Shown: in pieces, positions 21,870 to 30,322 of the stretch | Layout of the letters: every line of letters starts with the position of its first letter | Numbering within the stretch: the first letter of the stretch is position 1 | DNA from: Flavobacterium sp. HJJ | GTDB taxonomy: Bacteria > Bacteroidota > Bacteroidia > Flavobacteriales > Flavobacteriaceae | Reading direction: 5' to 3' | DNA length: 64,000 nt | NCBI RefSeq assembly: GCF_015351475.1 | Contig: NZ_JADKPR010000003.1 | Span: 124,001 to 188,000, forward strand | Program-made: the position numbers and the translations under genes | The notes under the pieces: model-generated | Seen by the model: only the letters and a program-made list of their open reading frames with translations | Told to the model about the DNA's origin: nothing | The model's database searches: none

Positions 21870-23069
21870 ATGAAATGGAAAATAATGTTTAAAAGTATTT
21901 TTATAATCGCGATAGCTTTGTTAGTTATTAGTTGTGATAAAAATAGTCTGGATCCGCTGGAGAATAATTTAACTCCTCCAGGTCAGGTTCAAAATGTGAA
22001 GGTAGAGAATTTACCAGGTAAGTCAAAAATCACTTATACATTGCCTACAGATCAGGATTTATTATATGTAAAAGCAGAGTACACTCTTGCCAATGGCAAA
22101 GAAATGGTCGTGAAATCATCTTATTACAAGAATTCTCTCGAGGTAGAAGGATTTGCGAATGATGCTGAATATGATATTAAACTATATGCTGTGAATAGAA
22201 GCGAAACAGTATCTAGTCCGGTTATTGTAAAAATCCATCCTTTAAAATCCTCTATTTGGGATGTTTTTAAAAGTCTTGATGTTAAGCCTGCCTTTGGAGG
22301 CATTCGTGTGAATGCATCTAATTTGGATCGTCAGGATATCTCTATTTTAGTTATGGAAAAAAACAATCTTGGAGATTGGGTTGTTAATCCAAAGAGTATT
22401 TACACCTCTACTGATTTAGTTTCTAGAACAATTAGAGGATTTACTGTAGCTGAACATAATTATGCAATTACTGTAAGAGACAGATGGCAGAATACTACTG
22501 ATACTTTATTCACGACTATCACACCGCTTTTGGAGCTGGTTATTCCAAAATCTGGATACAAGCATTTTCCGCTGACGGGTGATACTAAAACACATGCTAC
22601 AGCAGTTCCTGCGGGAATGTGGGATGGAGAATTACTAAACTGGCCAAAGGTTTTCTTGACAGACGGTTCTGTGGTGGGGCAGCATATTGTAACAATTGAT
22701 ACAGGTGTTTTGGCCAAAATGAGCCGAATAGTTATTTGGGATTATCCAGAATATTATTTGGGAAGATCTTACTATTACATAGGAAATCTAAAAGAGTTTG
22801 AAATCTATGGTTCCGCAAGTCCTAATCCTGACGGAAGCCTAGATGCGAGCTGGGTTAAATTGGGAACTTATAATGCAACTAAACCTTCAGGTCTTCCTTA
22901 CGGTCAGCAATCTGATGAAGATTATCAAACAGCGTTTGCAGGTTTCAGCTGGGACTTTGATGTGGCAGCTCCAAAGGTTCGTTATTTGAGAATTAAATCA
23001 CTTAAAAATTGGGCAGGAATTGGAACTATGGCAATTGCAGAAATCCAGGTGTATGGTAATCCTAATTAG
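21870..23069 (+). CDS. DUF4959/DUF5126/DUF5000 surface lipoprotein (SusE-position)
   Basis: 399 residues, lipoprotein signal with Cys22 (LLVIS-C) followed by DKNSLD. The N-terminal fibronectin-like DUF4959 (about 30-125: LTPPGQVQNVKVENLPGKS) is followed by a DUF5126-like domain (about 126-235). The C-terminal DUF5000 discoidin-like domain (about 240-397) has KMSRIVIWDYPEYY and ends RYLRIKSLKNWAGIGTMAIAEIQVYG in pattern. Discoidin-like folds often bind sugars, so a surface glycan-binding role is likely. This architecture is common next to susCD in PULs, including pectin- and host-glycan-type loci. No catalytic motif is visible. Confidence 0.88.
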   Translation: MKWKIMFKSIFIIAIALLVISCDKNSLDPLENNLTPPGQVQNVKVENLPGKSKITYTLPTDQDLLYVKAEYTLANGKEMVVKSSYYKNSLEVEGFANDAEYDIKLYAVNRSETVSSPVIVKIHPLKSSIWDVFKSLDVKPAFGGIRVNASNLDRQDISILVMEKNNLGDWVVNPKSIYTSTDLVSRTIRGFTVAEHNYAITVRDRWQNTTDTLFTTITPLLELVIPKSGYKHFPLTGDTKTHATAVPAGMWDGELLNWPKVFLTDGSVVGQHIVTIDTGVLAKMSRIVIWDYPEYYLGRSYYYIGNLKEFEIYGSASPNPDGSLDASWVKLGTYNATKPSGLPYGQQSDEDYQTAFAGFSWDFDVAAPKVRYLRIKSLKNWAGIGTMAIAEIQVYGNPN

Positions 23070-23184
23070 TAATGTCTAACAATATAAAAAAGTATTATGA
23101 AATGAGCATGAATGCAAATTGGTCGCAGCACCAATGATGATATGCGAATTACATATGACCGATAAAAACAATAAATAGCAACAT

Positions 23185-24408
23185 ATGAATACAATAAAAA
23201 AATATTTTGTACATGCATTTGCTTTTCTGCTTGCGGCGGTAACAATCAGCTCTTGTACTTCCATGGACGATGGTTATAAAGATTTCATTAAGGATGGTGA
23301 AATATCATATACTGGAAAAATAGATTCTCTGCATGTGTACTCAGGAAAAAACAGAGTTCAGGTTAAAGGACTTTTTATTTCAGACCCAAAAATAACCGAA
23401 TGCAGAATATACTGGGATAATAGAAAAGATTCTGTTGTGGTTCCAGTTACCAGAACACAAGGAATTGATGTGCTGGATGTCATTATTAATGGTTTAGTAG
23501 AAAATGTGCATAACTTTGAAGTGCGTACTTTTGATAAATTAGGAAATACATCAATTCCAGTTTATAAGATAGGAACGGTTTATGGAGATCGCTATATAAC
23601 GTCTTTGTATAACAGGCCTATAGCAAGTAAGTATTTTTCTCCAAAATTAACTACGATAAATTTTGCTTCAATGGATTTGTCTTCAGGTGCCTATGCAGTT
23701 GAACTAACTTATACAAATACTAGTGATGCAGCTACTAAAGTACAGCTTCCTATAGCACAGTCAAGTTTAAATATAAATGACTTTAAAATGGGATCGTCAT
23801 TTACATATAAAACATTGTTCAGGCCAAATGCTGCCAGTATAGATACTTTTGAATCGGTTACTACAACTGTTACAGGAAATGAGATCCAGTATTTGAATAA
23901 TAATTATTATCCATTTACAAGACTGGCTTACGATAATGCAAGATGGGGAGTGCCTGCTGAATGGGTGGTTAGTGCCTCTGCAAAAAGCCATACCGTATCA
24001 GGTGTAACATATGGAGGATTGGATGCATTGTATTTTAGTTTAGAGAGTGGCTGGGGACAGCCTGCAATTACTAACGGTAAGGTTTATCAAACAATGACGC
24101 TGCCCGCAGGAACTTATATTTACAGTATAAGTATTAATGCTACAAGCTATGCCGCTGATGCAAATGATCAGGGCTATTTTTTAATAGCTAAAGGAAATAC
24201 GCTGCCTGATGTTACTGCTGTTGAAGCATCTGCAAATACTTTGAAGTGGGAAAGAGTCAAAAACGTAACGCCGCTTATAAGAACGTTAAGTTTTACATTA
24301 GCGGCAGATACCCAGGTTTCAGTGGGAGTTGTTAGCAGTTCTTCTGCAATGACATCATCTACAGGCAGGCATTTAAAAATAAATTATTTTAAACTTGTTA
24401 AACAGTAA
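23185..24408 (+). CDS. DUF4998/DUF5013 surface lipoprotein
   Basis: 407 residues. The lipobox Cys24 (TISS-C) is followed by TSMDDGYKDF. The N-terminal DUF4998 part (about 28-150) has SYTGKIDSLHVYSGKNRVQV and ECRIYWDNRKDS. The C-terminal DUF5013-like jelly-roll (about 250-405) has GVPAEWVVSASAKS and TLPAGTYIYSISI. These pairings occur as accessory surface proteins in PULs and probably bind glycan; I see no catalytic residues. It is the fourth gene of the susCD run, 115 bp after the DUF4959 gene, and is followed by a strong terminator at 24416. Confidence 0.85.
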   Translation: MNTIKKYFVHAFAFLLAAVTISSCTSMDDGYKDFIKDGEISYTGKIDSLHVYSGKNRVQVKGLFISDPKITECRIYWDNRKDSVVVPVTRTQGIDVLDVIINGLVENVHNFEVRTFDKLGNTSIPVYKIGTVYGDRYITSLYNRPIASKYFSPKLTTINFASMDLSSGAYAVELTYTNTSDAATKVQLPIAQSSLNINDFKMGSSFTYKTLFRPNAASIDTFESVTTTVTGNEIQYLNNNYYPFTRLAYDNARWGVPAEWVVSASAKSHTVSGVTYGGLDALYFSLESGWGQPAITNGKVYQTMTLPAGTYIYSISINATSYAADANDQGYFLIAKGNTLPDVTAVEASANTLKWERVKNVTPLIRTLSFTLAADTQVSVGVVSSSSAMTSSTGRHLKINYFKLVKQ

Positions 24409-24415
24409 AAGTAAT

Positions 24416-24451
24416 GCAGTACAATGACCCAGTTGCTGTACTGCTTTTTTT
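24416..24451 (+). terminator. Rho-independent terminator closing the region A susCD operon
   Basis: An 8 bp perfect stem GCAGTACA/TGTACTGC with a 13 nt loop is followed by seven T's, starting 8 bp after the DUF4998 gene stop. Confidence 0.8.
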
Positions 24452-24493
24452 AGGATCTTTTTTTTTAAAGTATGGCAAAAAAAGCAATACTTT

Positions 24494-24677
24494 CACGGCA
24501 TTCGCTTATAAAAGTTTCTGACACGAATTACACTAATCTGCACGAATTAAGATTGCTGTTTAATTACACAAAATATTCGAAACTGTAAAAAGTTGTAAAA
24601 TTTGATTTCAATTTTGATAAGAATTAGAGTTAATTGGTGAAATTCGTGTTTATCTTTTTTTAAATGCGAATGCCGTG
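24494..24677. mobile_element. MITE-like element, copy 2 (184 bp)
   Basis: The same element as 15794-15976: terminal inverted repeats CACGGCATTCGC/GCGAATGCCGTG and near-identical interior, one base longer. It lies just after the susCD operon terminator. There is no open reading frame. No clear target duplication is seen; AATACT occurs in inverted orientation on both sides. Confidence 0.65.
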
Positions 24678-24727
24678 GTGAAATAAGAGTATTTAGACTT
24701 ATATAAAAATACTTACAGTGAATCTTT

Positions 24728-24763
24728 AAAACCGCAAAGGATACAAAACTTTGTGGTTTTTTT
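24728..24763 (+). terminator. Terminator-like hairpin before the S41 peptidase gene
   Basis: AAACCGCAAAG pairs with CTTTGTGGTTT (one G-U type mismatch) and runs into seven T's. With the terminator at 24416 it insulates the peptidase gene from the susCD operon. Confidence 0.6.
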
Positions 24764-24806
24764 AGGTTTAAAATTTATTGTCAGAAAATTATTAATAATT
24801 AAATAG

Positions 24807-26501
24807 TTGAAAAAAGTGAAGATAAAATTTATTGTTGTAATTACTATCTGCCTTTGTTTTAGCAGCCAGATTTTTTCTCAGGAAAAACAAACGGTTACAG
24901 ATACTGAAAAGTACAAGCAATTTGGTTTGGTATGGGGATTAATGAAATACCATCATTCTGAAATAAGTAAAGGAAAATTCAATTGGGACGAAGTATTTGT
25001 TGAAAATGTTGAAAAACTTAACAGCGTTGACACTCAAAAAAATCTTGATATGTTTTTACAGGATTTTATTTCGTCAATTAAAGCCGGTAAAATAAAAAAC
25101 GCTAATGATACCGATGATGTATTCAAAAAAAATCAGGATTATGAATGGATAGAAAAGTATTCGGGTAACGATAAATTATATACTTATTTAAAGCAATTAA
25201 AAGATAATATCGTTATTAGTGATTACTATGTTTCTAATAATTCACTTTCCAGAATTCCCACATTCGAAAATGAGAAAGGATTTAAATCATTTGATTATAA
25301 AATAAAAAGCCACAGGCTGTTAGAGCTGTTCAGCTTTTGGAATGCTGTCCAATATCATTATGTAAATAAATATCTGATGGATAAAAACTGGTTTAGCCAG
25401 TTAGATTCTTTTGTTGAAAATTTCTCAAATACCCGCACCCAGCTTGAGTATGAACTGGCAAAAACTAAATTAATTGCTCACCTGAATGATTCACATGCTG
25501 AATTTAAATCTCGCCTTATAAATGATTCCATATGTAAACGCATGCCTCCATTTAATGTAGTGCTCGTTAATGATACTTTAGTTATTAGTAAAATTTATAA
25601 TAAAAAATTAGGAGAGAAAGATGATTTAAAATTAGGAGACCTGATTTTTGAAGTTAGGGATAAAAAAATTAAATCGATACTAAAGGAAGAGATTGCTCCA
25701 ATATTGTCTTTCTCAAATGATTCTTTCCTGAAAAGATTTGCATCATGGATAGTCTGTAATAAAGAAGACAGTATTAAAGTTAAAGTAAGAAGAAAAGATT
25801 CTATTATAAGTAAGTATATCCATCTTTATAAGACTTTTGATATTAAGGATAATTCTTCGCTTCCATTTTTTCGTATAGAAAAAAAATGGCAGCTTATAGA
25901 CGATAATGTAGGCTATATCAATTTAAAAACTATTTCTAAAGAAGAAATAAAAGCTGCTTTCGAAGAGTTTACCAATACTGATGGAATTATAATTGATTTA
26001 AGAAATATTCCTAAAAACATTTCTGAAAATGATATCACTAAGTACATTTATCCTGACAGGAAAAAATTTATCAAAGTTCTTTTTCCAATGGTGAACAGGC
26101 CTTCGCTGGCAAACTTTGATGAGCCATTGATCAGTTCTGTTATTGACCCTTTTAAAAGCGGCAGAAAAAACTCAAAATATTATAATAAAAAAATCATTTT
26201 ATTGGTAAATGGTTTCACTCAAAGCTGGATGGAGTTTATGGGGATGGCTATTCAGGCTTCTCCTAATTGTATAACTGCAGGCGAAAACACTTCGGGTGCT
26301 GTTATGAATGTTGCTGTTTTCAAAATGCCTGACGGGACAGAAACCAATTTTACTAGTGTTGGAGCATTTTATCCAGACGGAACCGGTGCTCAAAGAAAAG
26401 GTCTTAAAATAGATTACTTGGTTAAAGAAAACACATCGAATTTTAATCAGGATCAATATATGATTAAAGGGATTGAATTGATTAAATCTGCAAAAAAATA
26501 A
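24807..26501 (+). CDS. S41 family (C-terminal processing type) peptidase
   Basis: 564 residues with a signal peptide (about 1-24, ending SQIFSQ). The first half is family-specific; a PDZ-like stretch (about 245-340: KLGDLIFEVRDKKI) leads to the S41 catalytic domain with NVGYINLKTIS (about 368), DGIIIDLRN, and the nucleophile motif NGFTQSWMEFMGMA giving Ser473, then GENTSGAVMNVAVFKMPDG. S41 enzymes are serine endopeptidases of the envelope; the substrate here cannot be read. The start is TTG (24807); a GTG three codons later would also work. It has its own terminators on both sides and is not part of the sugar operons by spacing, so its presence between two PULs may be incidental. Confidence 0.85.
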   Translation: MKKVKIKFIVVITICLCFSSQIFSQEKQTVTDTEKYKQFGLVWGLMKYHHSEISKGKFNWDEVFVENVEKLNSVDTQKNLDMFLQDFISSIKAGKIKNANDTDDVFKKNQDYEWIEKYSGNDKLYTYLKQLKDNIVISDYYVSNNSLSRIPTFENEKGFKSFDYKIKSHRLLELFSFWNAVQYHYVNKYLMDKNWFSQLDSFVENFSNTRTQLEYELAKTKLIAHLNDSHAEFKSRLINDSICKRMPPFNVVLVNDTLVISKIYNKKLGEKDDLKLGDLIFEVRDKKIKSILKEEIAPILSFSNDSFLKRFASWIVCNKEDSIKVKVRRKDSIISKYIHLYKTFDIKDNSSLPFFRIEKKWQLIDDNVGYINLKTISKEEIKAAFEEFTNTDGIIIDLRNIPKNISENDITKYIYPDRKKFIKVLFPMVNRPSLANFDEPLISSVIDPFKSGRKNSKYYNKKIILLVNGFTQSWMEFMGMAIQASPNCITAGENTSGAVMNVAVFKMPDGTETNFTSVGAFYPDGTGAQRKGLKIDYLVKENTSNFNQDQYMIKGIELIKSAKK

Positions 26502-26592
26502 CGACAATTAAATTTATTGCAAACATTTTATTTCTAGTATCAGAAAATGAGTTTTAATAAAATGTTATGATTATACTTATAATTTTTAAAAG

Positions 26593-26627
26593 TGGCTGGG
26601 CATTTATTAAGGCACAGCCATTTTTTT
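26593..26627 (+). terminator. Rho-independent terminator after the S41 gene
   Basis: TGGCTG pairs with CAGCCA across a loop of about 16 nt and is followed by seven T's. It ends the region A transcripts before the region B susC promoter. Confidence 0.65.
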
Positions 26628-26764
26628 ATTGCAAAAAAAGACAATATCTCAGTCATAGGTATTTTGTTTTTAGGTCGTAATTTTTAAGCATTGTGTATTT
26701 TTATTGTTGTTTTTTTATCATTGGTATAAAAATATATTCTTTTGTGTAGAATAATACTGATTTA

Positions 26765-26821
26765 CCCCTTTTTTAATCTTGAAATTACCCCCCTTAAAAT
26801 TAAGTGTATACGGTACATTTG
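26765..26821 (+). promoter_or_regulatory. C-box promoter of region B susC (shared architecture)
   Basis: CCCCT (26765) and CCCCCC (26788) are 23 bp apart. The second starts 26 bp before TACATTTG (26814-26821), a TAnnTTTG -7 match 143 bp before the susC ATG. The spacing is identical to that at 16184-16240, and flanking bases (GTGtaTACG before, ATGTTAATA after) are shared too. A 9 bp inverted repeat ATCTTAAAG/CTTTAAGAT follows in the leader at 26857-26888. Confidence 0.6.
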
Positions 26822-26963
26822 TAAATGTAAATTATATGTTAATATTAGGTGTGTTAATCTTAAAGACGACTTAAAATTCCTTTAAGATAACTTAATTATA
26901 TCTGATGAAGCTATAATCTGCAAACTAACAAATTATTAATTAACCAAAAAATGGAAACCAAAA

Positions 26964-29900
26964 ATGACAAATTTTATTAGGATTAAAAAAGGTCCTGATT
27001 GCGTATCTGGATTTAATTTAAAAAAGAAACTTATCATGTTTTGTGCATTAGTTTCTTTGTCTCAAGTTCACGCCTACGCTATTAGTAACACGAGTGTAAA
27101 AGGGCTGCAAAGTATACAGCAGGAAAAAAGTATAAATGGGCAGGTTAATGATGAAAAAGGAATTCCGTTAGCTGGAGCGACTGTTAAGGTAAAAGGAACT
27201 AAAGTCGCTACAACAACAGATTTTGACGGAAAATTCACTTTAAAAGCAGATGAGAATTCTGTGTTAATAGTTTCCTTTACGGGTTTTACAACTAAGGAGG
27301 TAGCATTAAGAGGCAGCACTACAATTACAGTGAGATTATTAAGTGAAATAGCTTCATTAAATGAAGTTGTGGTGGTTGGTTATGGTAAAATGAAGAAAAA
27401 GGATTTAACAGGTTCAATTGTTCAGGTTAAAGCAGAAGCTCTGGCAAGCCAAAATCCACAGACGGTTCAGGATATATTAAGAGGTGTTCCGGGATTGAAA
27501 GTTGGTTATTCTGCCGATGCAAAAGGAGGAGGCTCTTTGCAGATCCGCGGGCAGACTTCTGTTTACAATGAAAATGGTTCGAATCATAATTCACCGCTTA
27601 TTATTTTAGACGGGATGCAGTTTTATGGTGAGCTTTCAGAAATCAATCCTGATGATATTGGCCAGGTAGATATTTTAAAAGACGCATCGGCAACAGCTGT
27701 ATACGGGTCTAAAGCTGCGGCGGGTGTTATTGTTATTTCAACAAAAAAAGGTAAGAATGGTAAGCCTGTCATTAATGTTACTACAAACACTACGATTGTT
27801 AACAAAAGTGCTTATCGTGATGTGTATTCTCCAGAGGGGTATATAAAATATCGTCAAGATTGGGAGACCGCTAAGACCTATGGTACAAATACAGCTACTG
27901 GAAATTATGAGGCATGGATAGGAGGTACGGCTGCGGGTAAACCGGGGTACTATACAAATCCTAACGAACTAGATCAGTATGGATTGACTCAAGCGCAATG
28001 GTTAGCTTATCAGCCGGTTGGGCAGACACAAGGAAAGAGTCTTAATGAAGTTTGGGGACTCCGTTTGGGTATTGTTGATGTTGCTGGTGCTCCTGATACA
28101 CTTTTAAAGAATTTTGTAGCAGGAAAAACACACGACTGGTATGACAGTACTTTTAGAACAGGAATAAATCATGACAATAATTTAAGTGTTTCCGGAGCTG
28201 GTGATAAAGTAAATTATTATATGTCTTTGGGATATCTAACAGCTGAGGGTGCTATTCAGGGTAATGATTATGCAGCAGTTCGTTCAAATATGAAAGTGGA
28301 TGCTAAAATTACTGACTGGCTTGAATTTGGGGCAAATGTTAATTTTCAAGACCGTACAGACGGAGATATAGCTGTGGGTACAGGTACTAATTACTGGGAT
28401 GCCAATATGTTAAGAAACAGTCCATTCTCTAACTTTACAGAGGCAGACGGTTCTTATGCCAGACAGCCAATGGGAACAGCTATCGGAGGGTATAATTATT
28501 ACTATGACCGACAATTTATGGAGCTTGAAAAAGGGTATACTATTCTAAATACCATTTTCAATACAAAGGTAACTCTGCCTGCAGGTATCACTTATTCATT
28601 TAATGTTGCGCCACGCTATGAATTCTTTTATAATCGTTATTTTCAATCATCAGGACACAAAGGCTGGAGCGCTGCAAATATAGGAGTGGATAGAGGTAAT
28701 GGTAAAAAGTTTACTTGGAACCTGAATAATACATTAGCGTGGGATCATACATTTGCTGAGAAACACCATATCATAGCAACGTTTGTGCAGGAAGCTGAAG
28801 ATCTTAAATCTTGGTCAGATATTACTTATGCCCGTAATATTCAGCCTTCAGATGCGCTGGGATTTCACAATACTCAAAATGCAACAATGATAAGCAGTTC
28901 ATTTTCTACCACTGACATACATCAGACAGCCGATGCTTTAATGGGAAGACTTTTCTATTCGTATGACAATCGTTATATGCTGACAGGGACAATACGTCGT
29001 GATGGATATTCCGCATTTGGAGCATCTTATCCTTATGCAACTTTTCCTTCTGTAGCATTAGGATGGAACTTCAATAAAGAAAACTGGTTTAAATGGGAAC
29101 CTATGAGTACAGGTAAATTGCGCTTGTCATGGGGGAAAAACGGAAACCGATCATTGGCAGATCCTTATTTAGCTTTAGCAAACTTAAATTCAGGTAGTGG
29201 AGCAACAATGGGATACATAGATGGTTCAGGAAATATTGTTGACATGAAATATTTAGGACTTGACAGAATGAAAAACCCAAATCTTCAATGGGAAAAAACA
29301 ACAGCAACAAATATTGGTCTTGACCTTGGATTCTTAAATGACCGAATCACGAGTACAATAGATGTTTACCGAATGATTACCAATGATATGATTATGAGTC
29401 AGCGTTTACCTGGGTTTACTGGTTTTTCATCAATTGCAACCAATCTTGGAGAGGTTGAAAACAGAGGGATTGAAATAAGCCTTACTACTTTGAATATGAA
29501 AAAGCCAAACTTTGAATGGACTACTACCGCTGCATTTTCATATAATAAAAATACCATAAATGCACTTTACGGTAATATGGAAGATATTAAGGATGCCAAT
29601 GGTAATGTTATTGGAAAAAAAGAGTTAGATGATAAAACTAACGGATGGTTTATTGGCAGACCAATCTCTCAAATCTGGGATTATAAAGTGATTGGAATCT
29701 GGCAAAAAGACGAAGCTGCAGAAGCTGCTAAATATAGTCAGCGTCCTGGTGATCCAAAAGTTGAAAACAGTTACACTGCCGATGATGTGAATGGGAAACC
29801 AGTTTATAACGAAAAAGACAAACAGTTTTTAGGTGAAACAGCACCACCAATCAACTGGTCGCTTCGTAATGAATTTAAGATTTATAAAAATTGGGACTTG

Positions 29901-30311
29901 GCAATTAATATGTATTCCTACATGGGGCACAAGTCACTTGACGGCCGTTATATGAATACTTACAACGATGGCAGTTTGTATACAAACAACTATAACCCGT
30001 TTGTAAATCCATATTGGACAATTGATAATCCAACAAATGACTGGGCACGCCTTGACGCCAGAGGACCTGCAGGAGCAGGAACGCAAAAATTATATGACCG
30101 CAGTTTTATTCGTTTAGACAATATTTCGCTGGCTTATTCGATTCCTAAAGATCTTTTAGACCGTCTGCATGTTCGAAACTTCAAAATTTTTGCTTCGGTT
30201 CAGAATGCAGCAACATGGTCAGCTTTCAGCGAATGGAAATACTATGGAGACCCGGAAACAGGAGGATTGGCAACACGAATGTTTAATTTAGGTTTTAACG
30301 TTTCACTTTAA
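26964..30311 (+). CDS. SusC/RagA-like TonB-dependent oligosaccharide transporter (region B)
   Basis: 1115 residues. The N-terminus MTNFIRIKKG plus signal core (LVSLSQVHA) parallels the region A SusC. It is followed by the carboxypeptidase-regulatory-like domain (about 54-130: INGQVNDEKGIPLAGATVKVKGT), the TonB-box motif EVVVVGYGKMKKKDLTG near 134-150, the plug with DGMQFYGELSEINPDDIGQ and AVYGSKAAAGVIVISTKKG near 245-265, and a barrel ending FNLGFNVSL. An ATG 13 bases upstream is out of frame and closes after nine codons, so 26964 is the start. SusD follows after 11 bp. It should import the beta-linked oligosaccharides produced by the downstream GH128/GH16 enzymes. Confidence 0.96.
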   Translation: MTNFIRIKKGPDCVSGFNLKKKLIMFCALVSLSQVHAYAISNTSVKGLQSIQQEKSINGQVNDEKGIPLAGATVKVKGTKVATTTDFDGKFTLKADENSVLIVSFTGFTTKEVALRGSTTITVRLLSEIASLNEVVVVGYGKMKKKDLTGSIVQVKAEALASQNPQTVQDILRGVPGLKVGYSADAKGGGSLQIRGQTSVYNENGSNHNSPLIILDGMQFYGELSEINPDDIGQVDILKDASATAVYGSKAAAGVIVISTKKGKNGKPVINVTTNTTIVNKSAYRDVYSPEGYIKYRQDWETAKTYGTNTATGNYEAWIGGTAAGKPGYYTNPNELDQYGLTQAQWLAYQPVGQTQGKSLNEVWGLRLGIVDVAGAPDTLLKNFVAGKTHDWYDSTFRTGINHDNNLSVSGAGDKVNYYMSLGYLTAEGAIQGNDYAAVRSNMKVDAKITDWLEFGANVNFQDRTDGDIAVGTGTNYWDANMLRNSPFSNFTEADGSYARQPMGTAIGGYNYYYDRQFMELEKGYTILNTIFNTKVTLPAGITYSFNVAPRYEFFYNRYFQSSGHKGWSAANIGVDRGNGKKFTWNLNNTLAWDHTFAEKHHIIATFVQEAEDLKSWSDITYARNIQPSDALGFHNTQNATMISSSFSTTDIHQTADALMGRLFYSYDNRYMLTGTIRRDGYSAFGASYPYATFPSVALGWNFNKENWFKWEPMSTGKLRLSWGKNGNRSLADPYLALANLNSGSGATMGYIDGSGNIVDMKYLGLDRMKNPNLQWEKTTATNIGLDLGFLNDRITSTIDVYRMITNDMIMSQRLPGFTGFSSIATNLGEVENRGIEISLTTLNMKKPNFEWTTTAAFSYNKNTINALYGNMEDIKDANGNVIGKKELDDKTNGWFIGRPISQIWDYKVIGIWQKDEAAEAAKYSQRPGDPKVENSYTADDVNGKPVYNEKDKQFLGETAPPINWSLRNEFKIYKNWDLAINMYSYMGHKSLDGRYMNTYNDGSLYTNNYNPFVNPYWTIDNPTNDWARLDARGPAGAGTQKLYDRSFIRLDNISLAYSIPKDLLDRLHVRNFKIFASVQNAATWSAFSEWKYYGDPETGGLATRMFNLGFNVSL

Positions 30312-30322
30312 TAATTACAACG

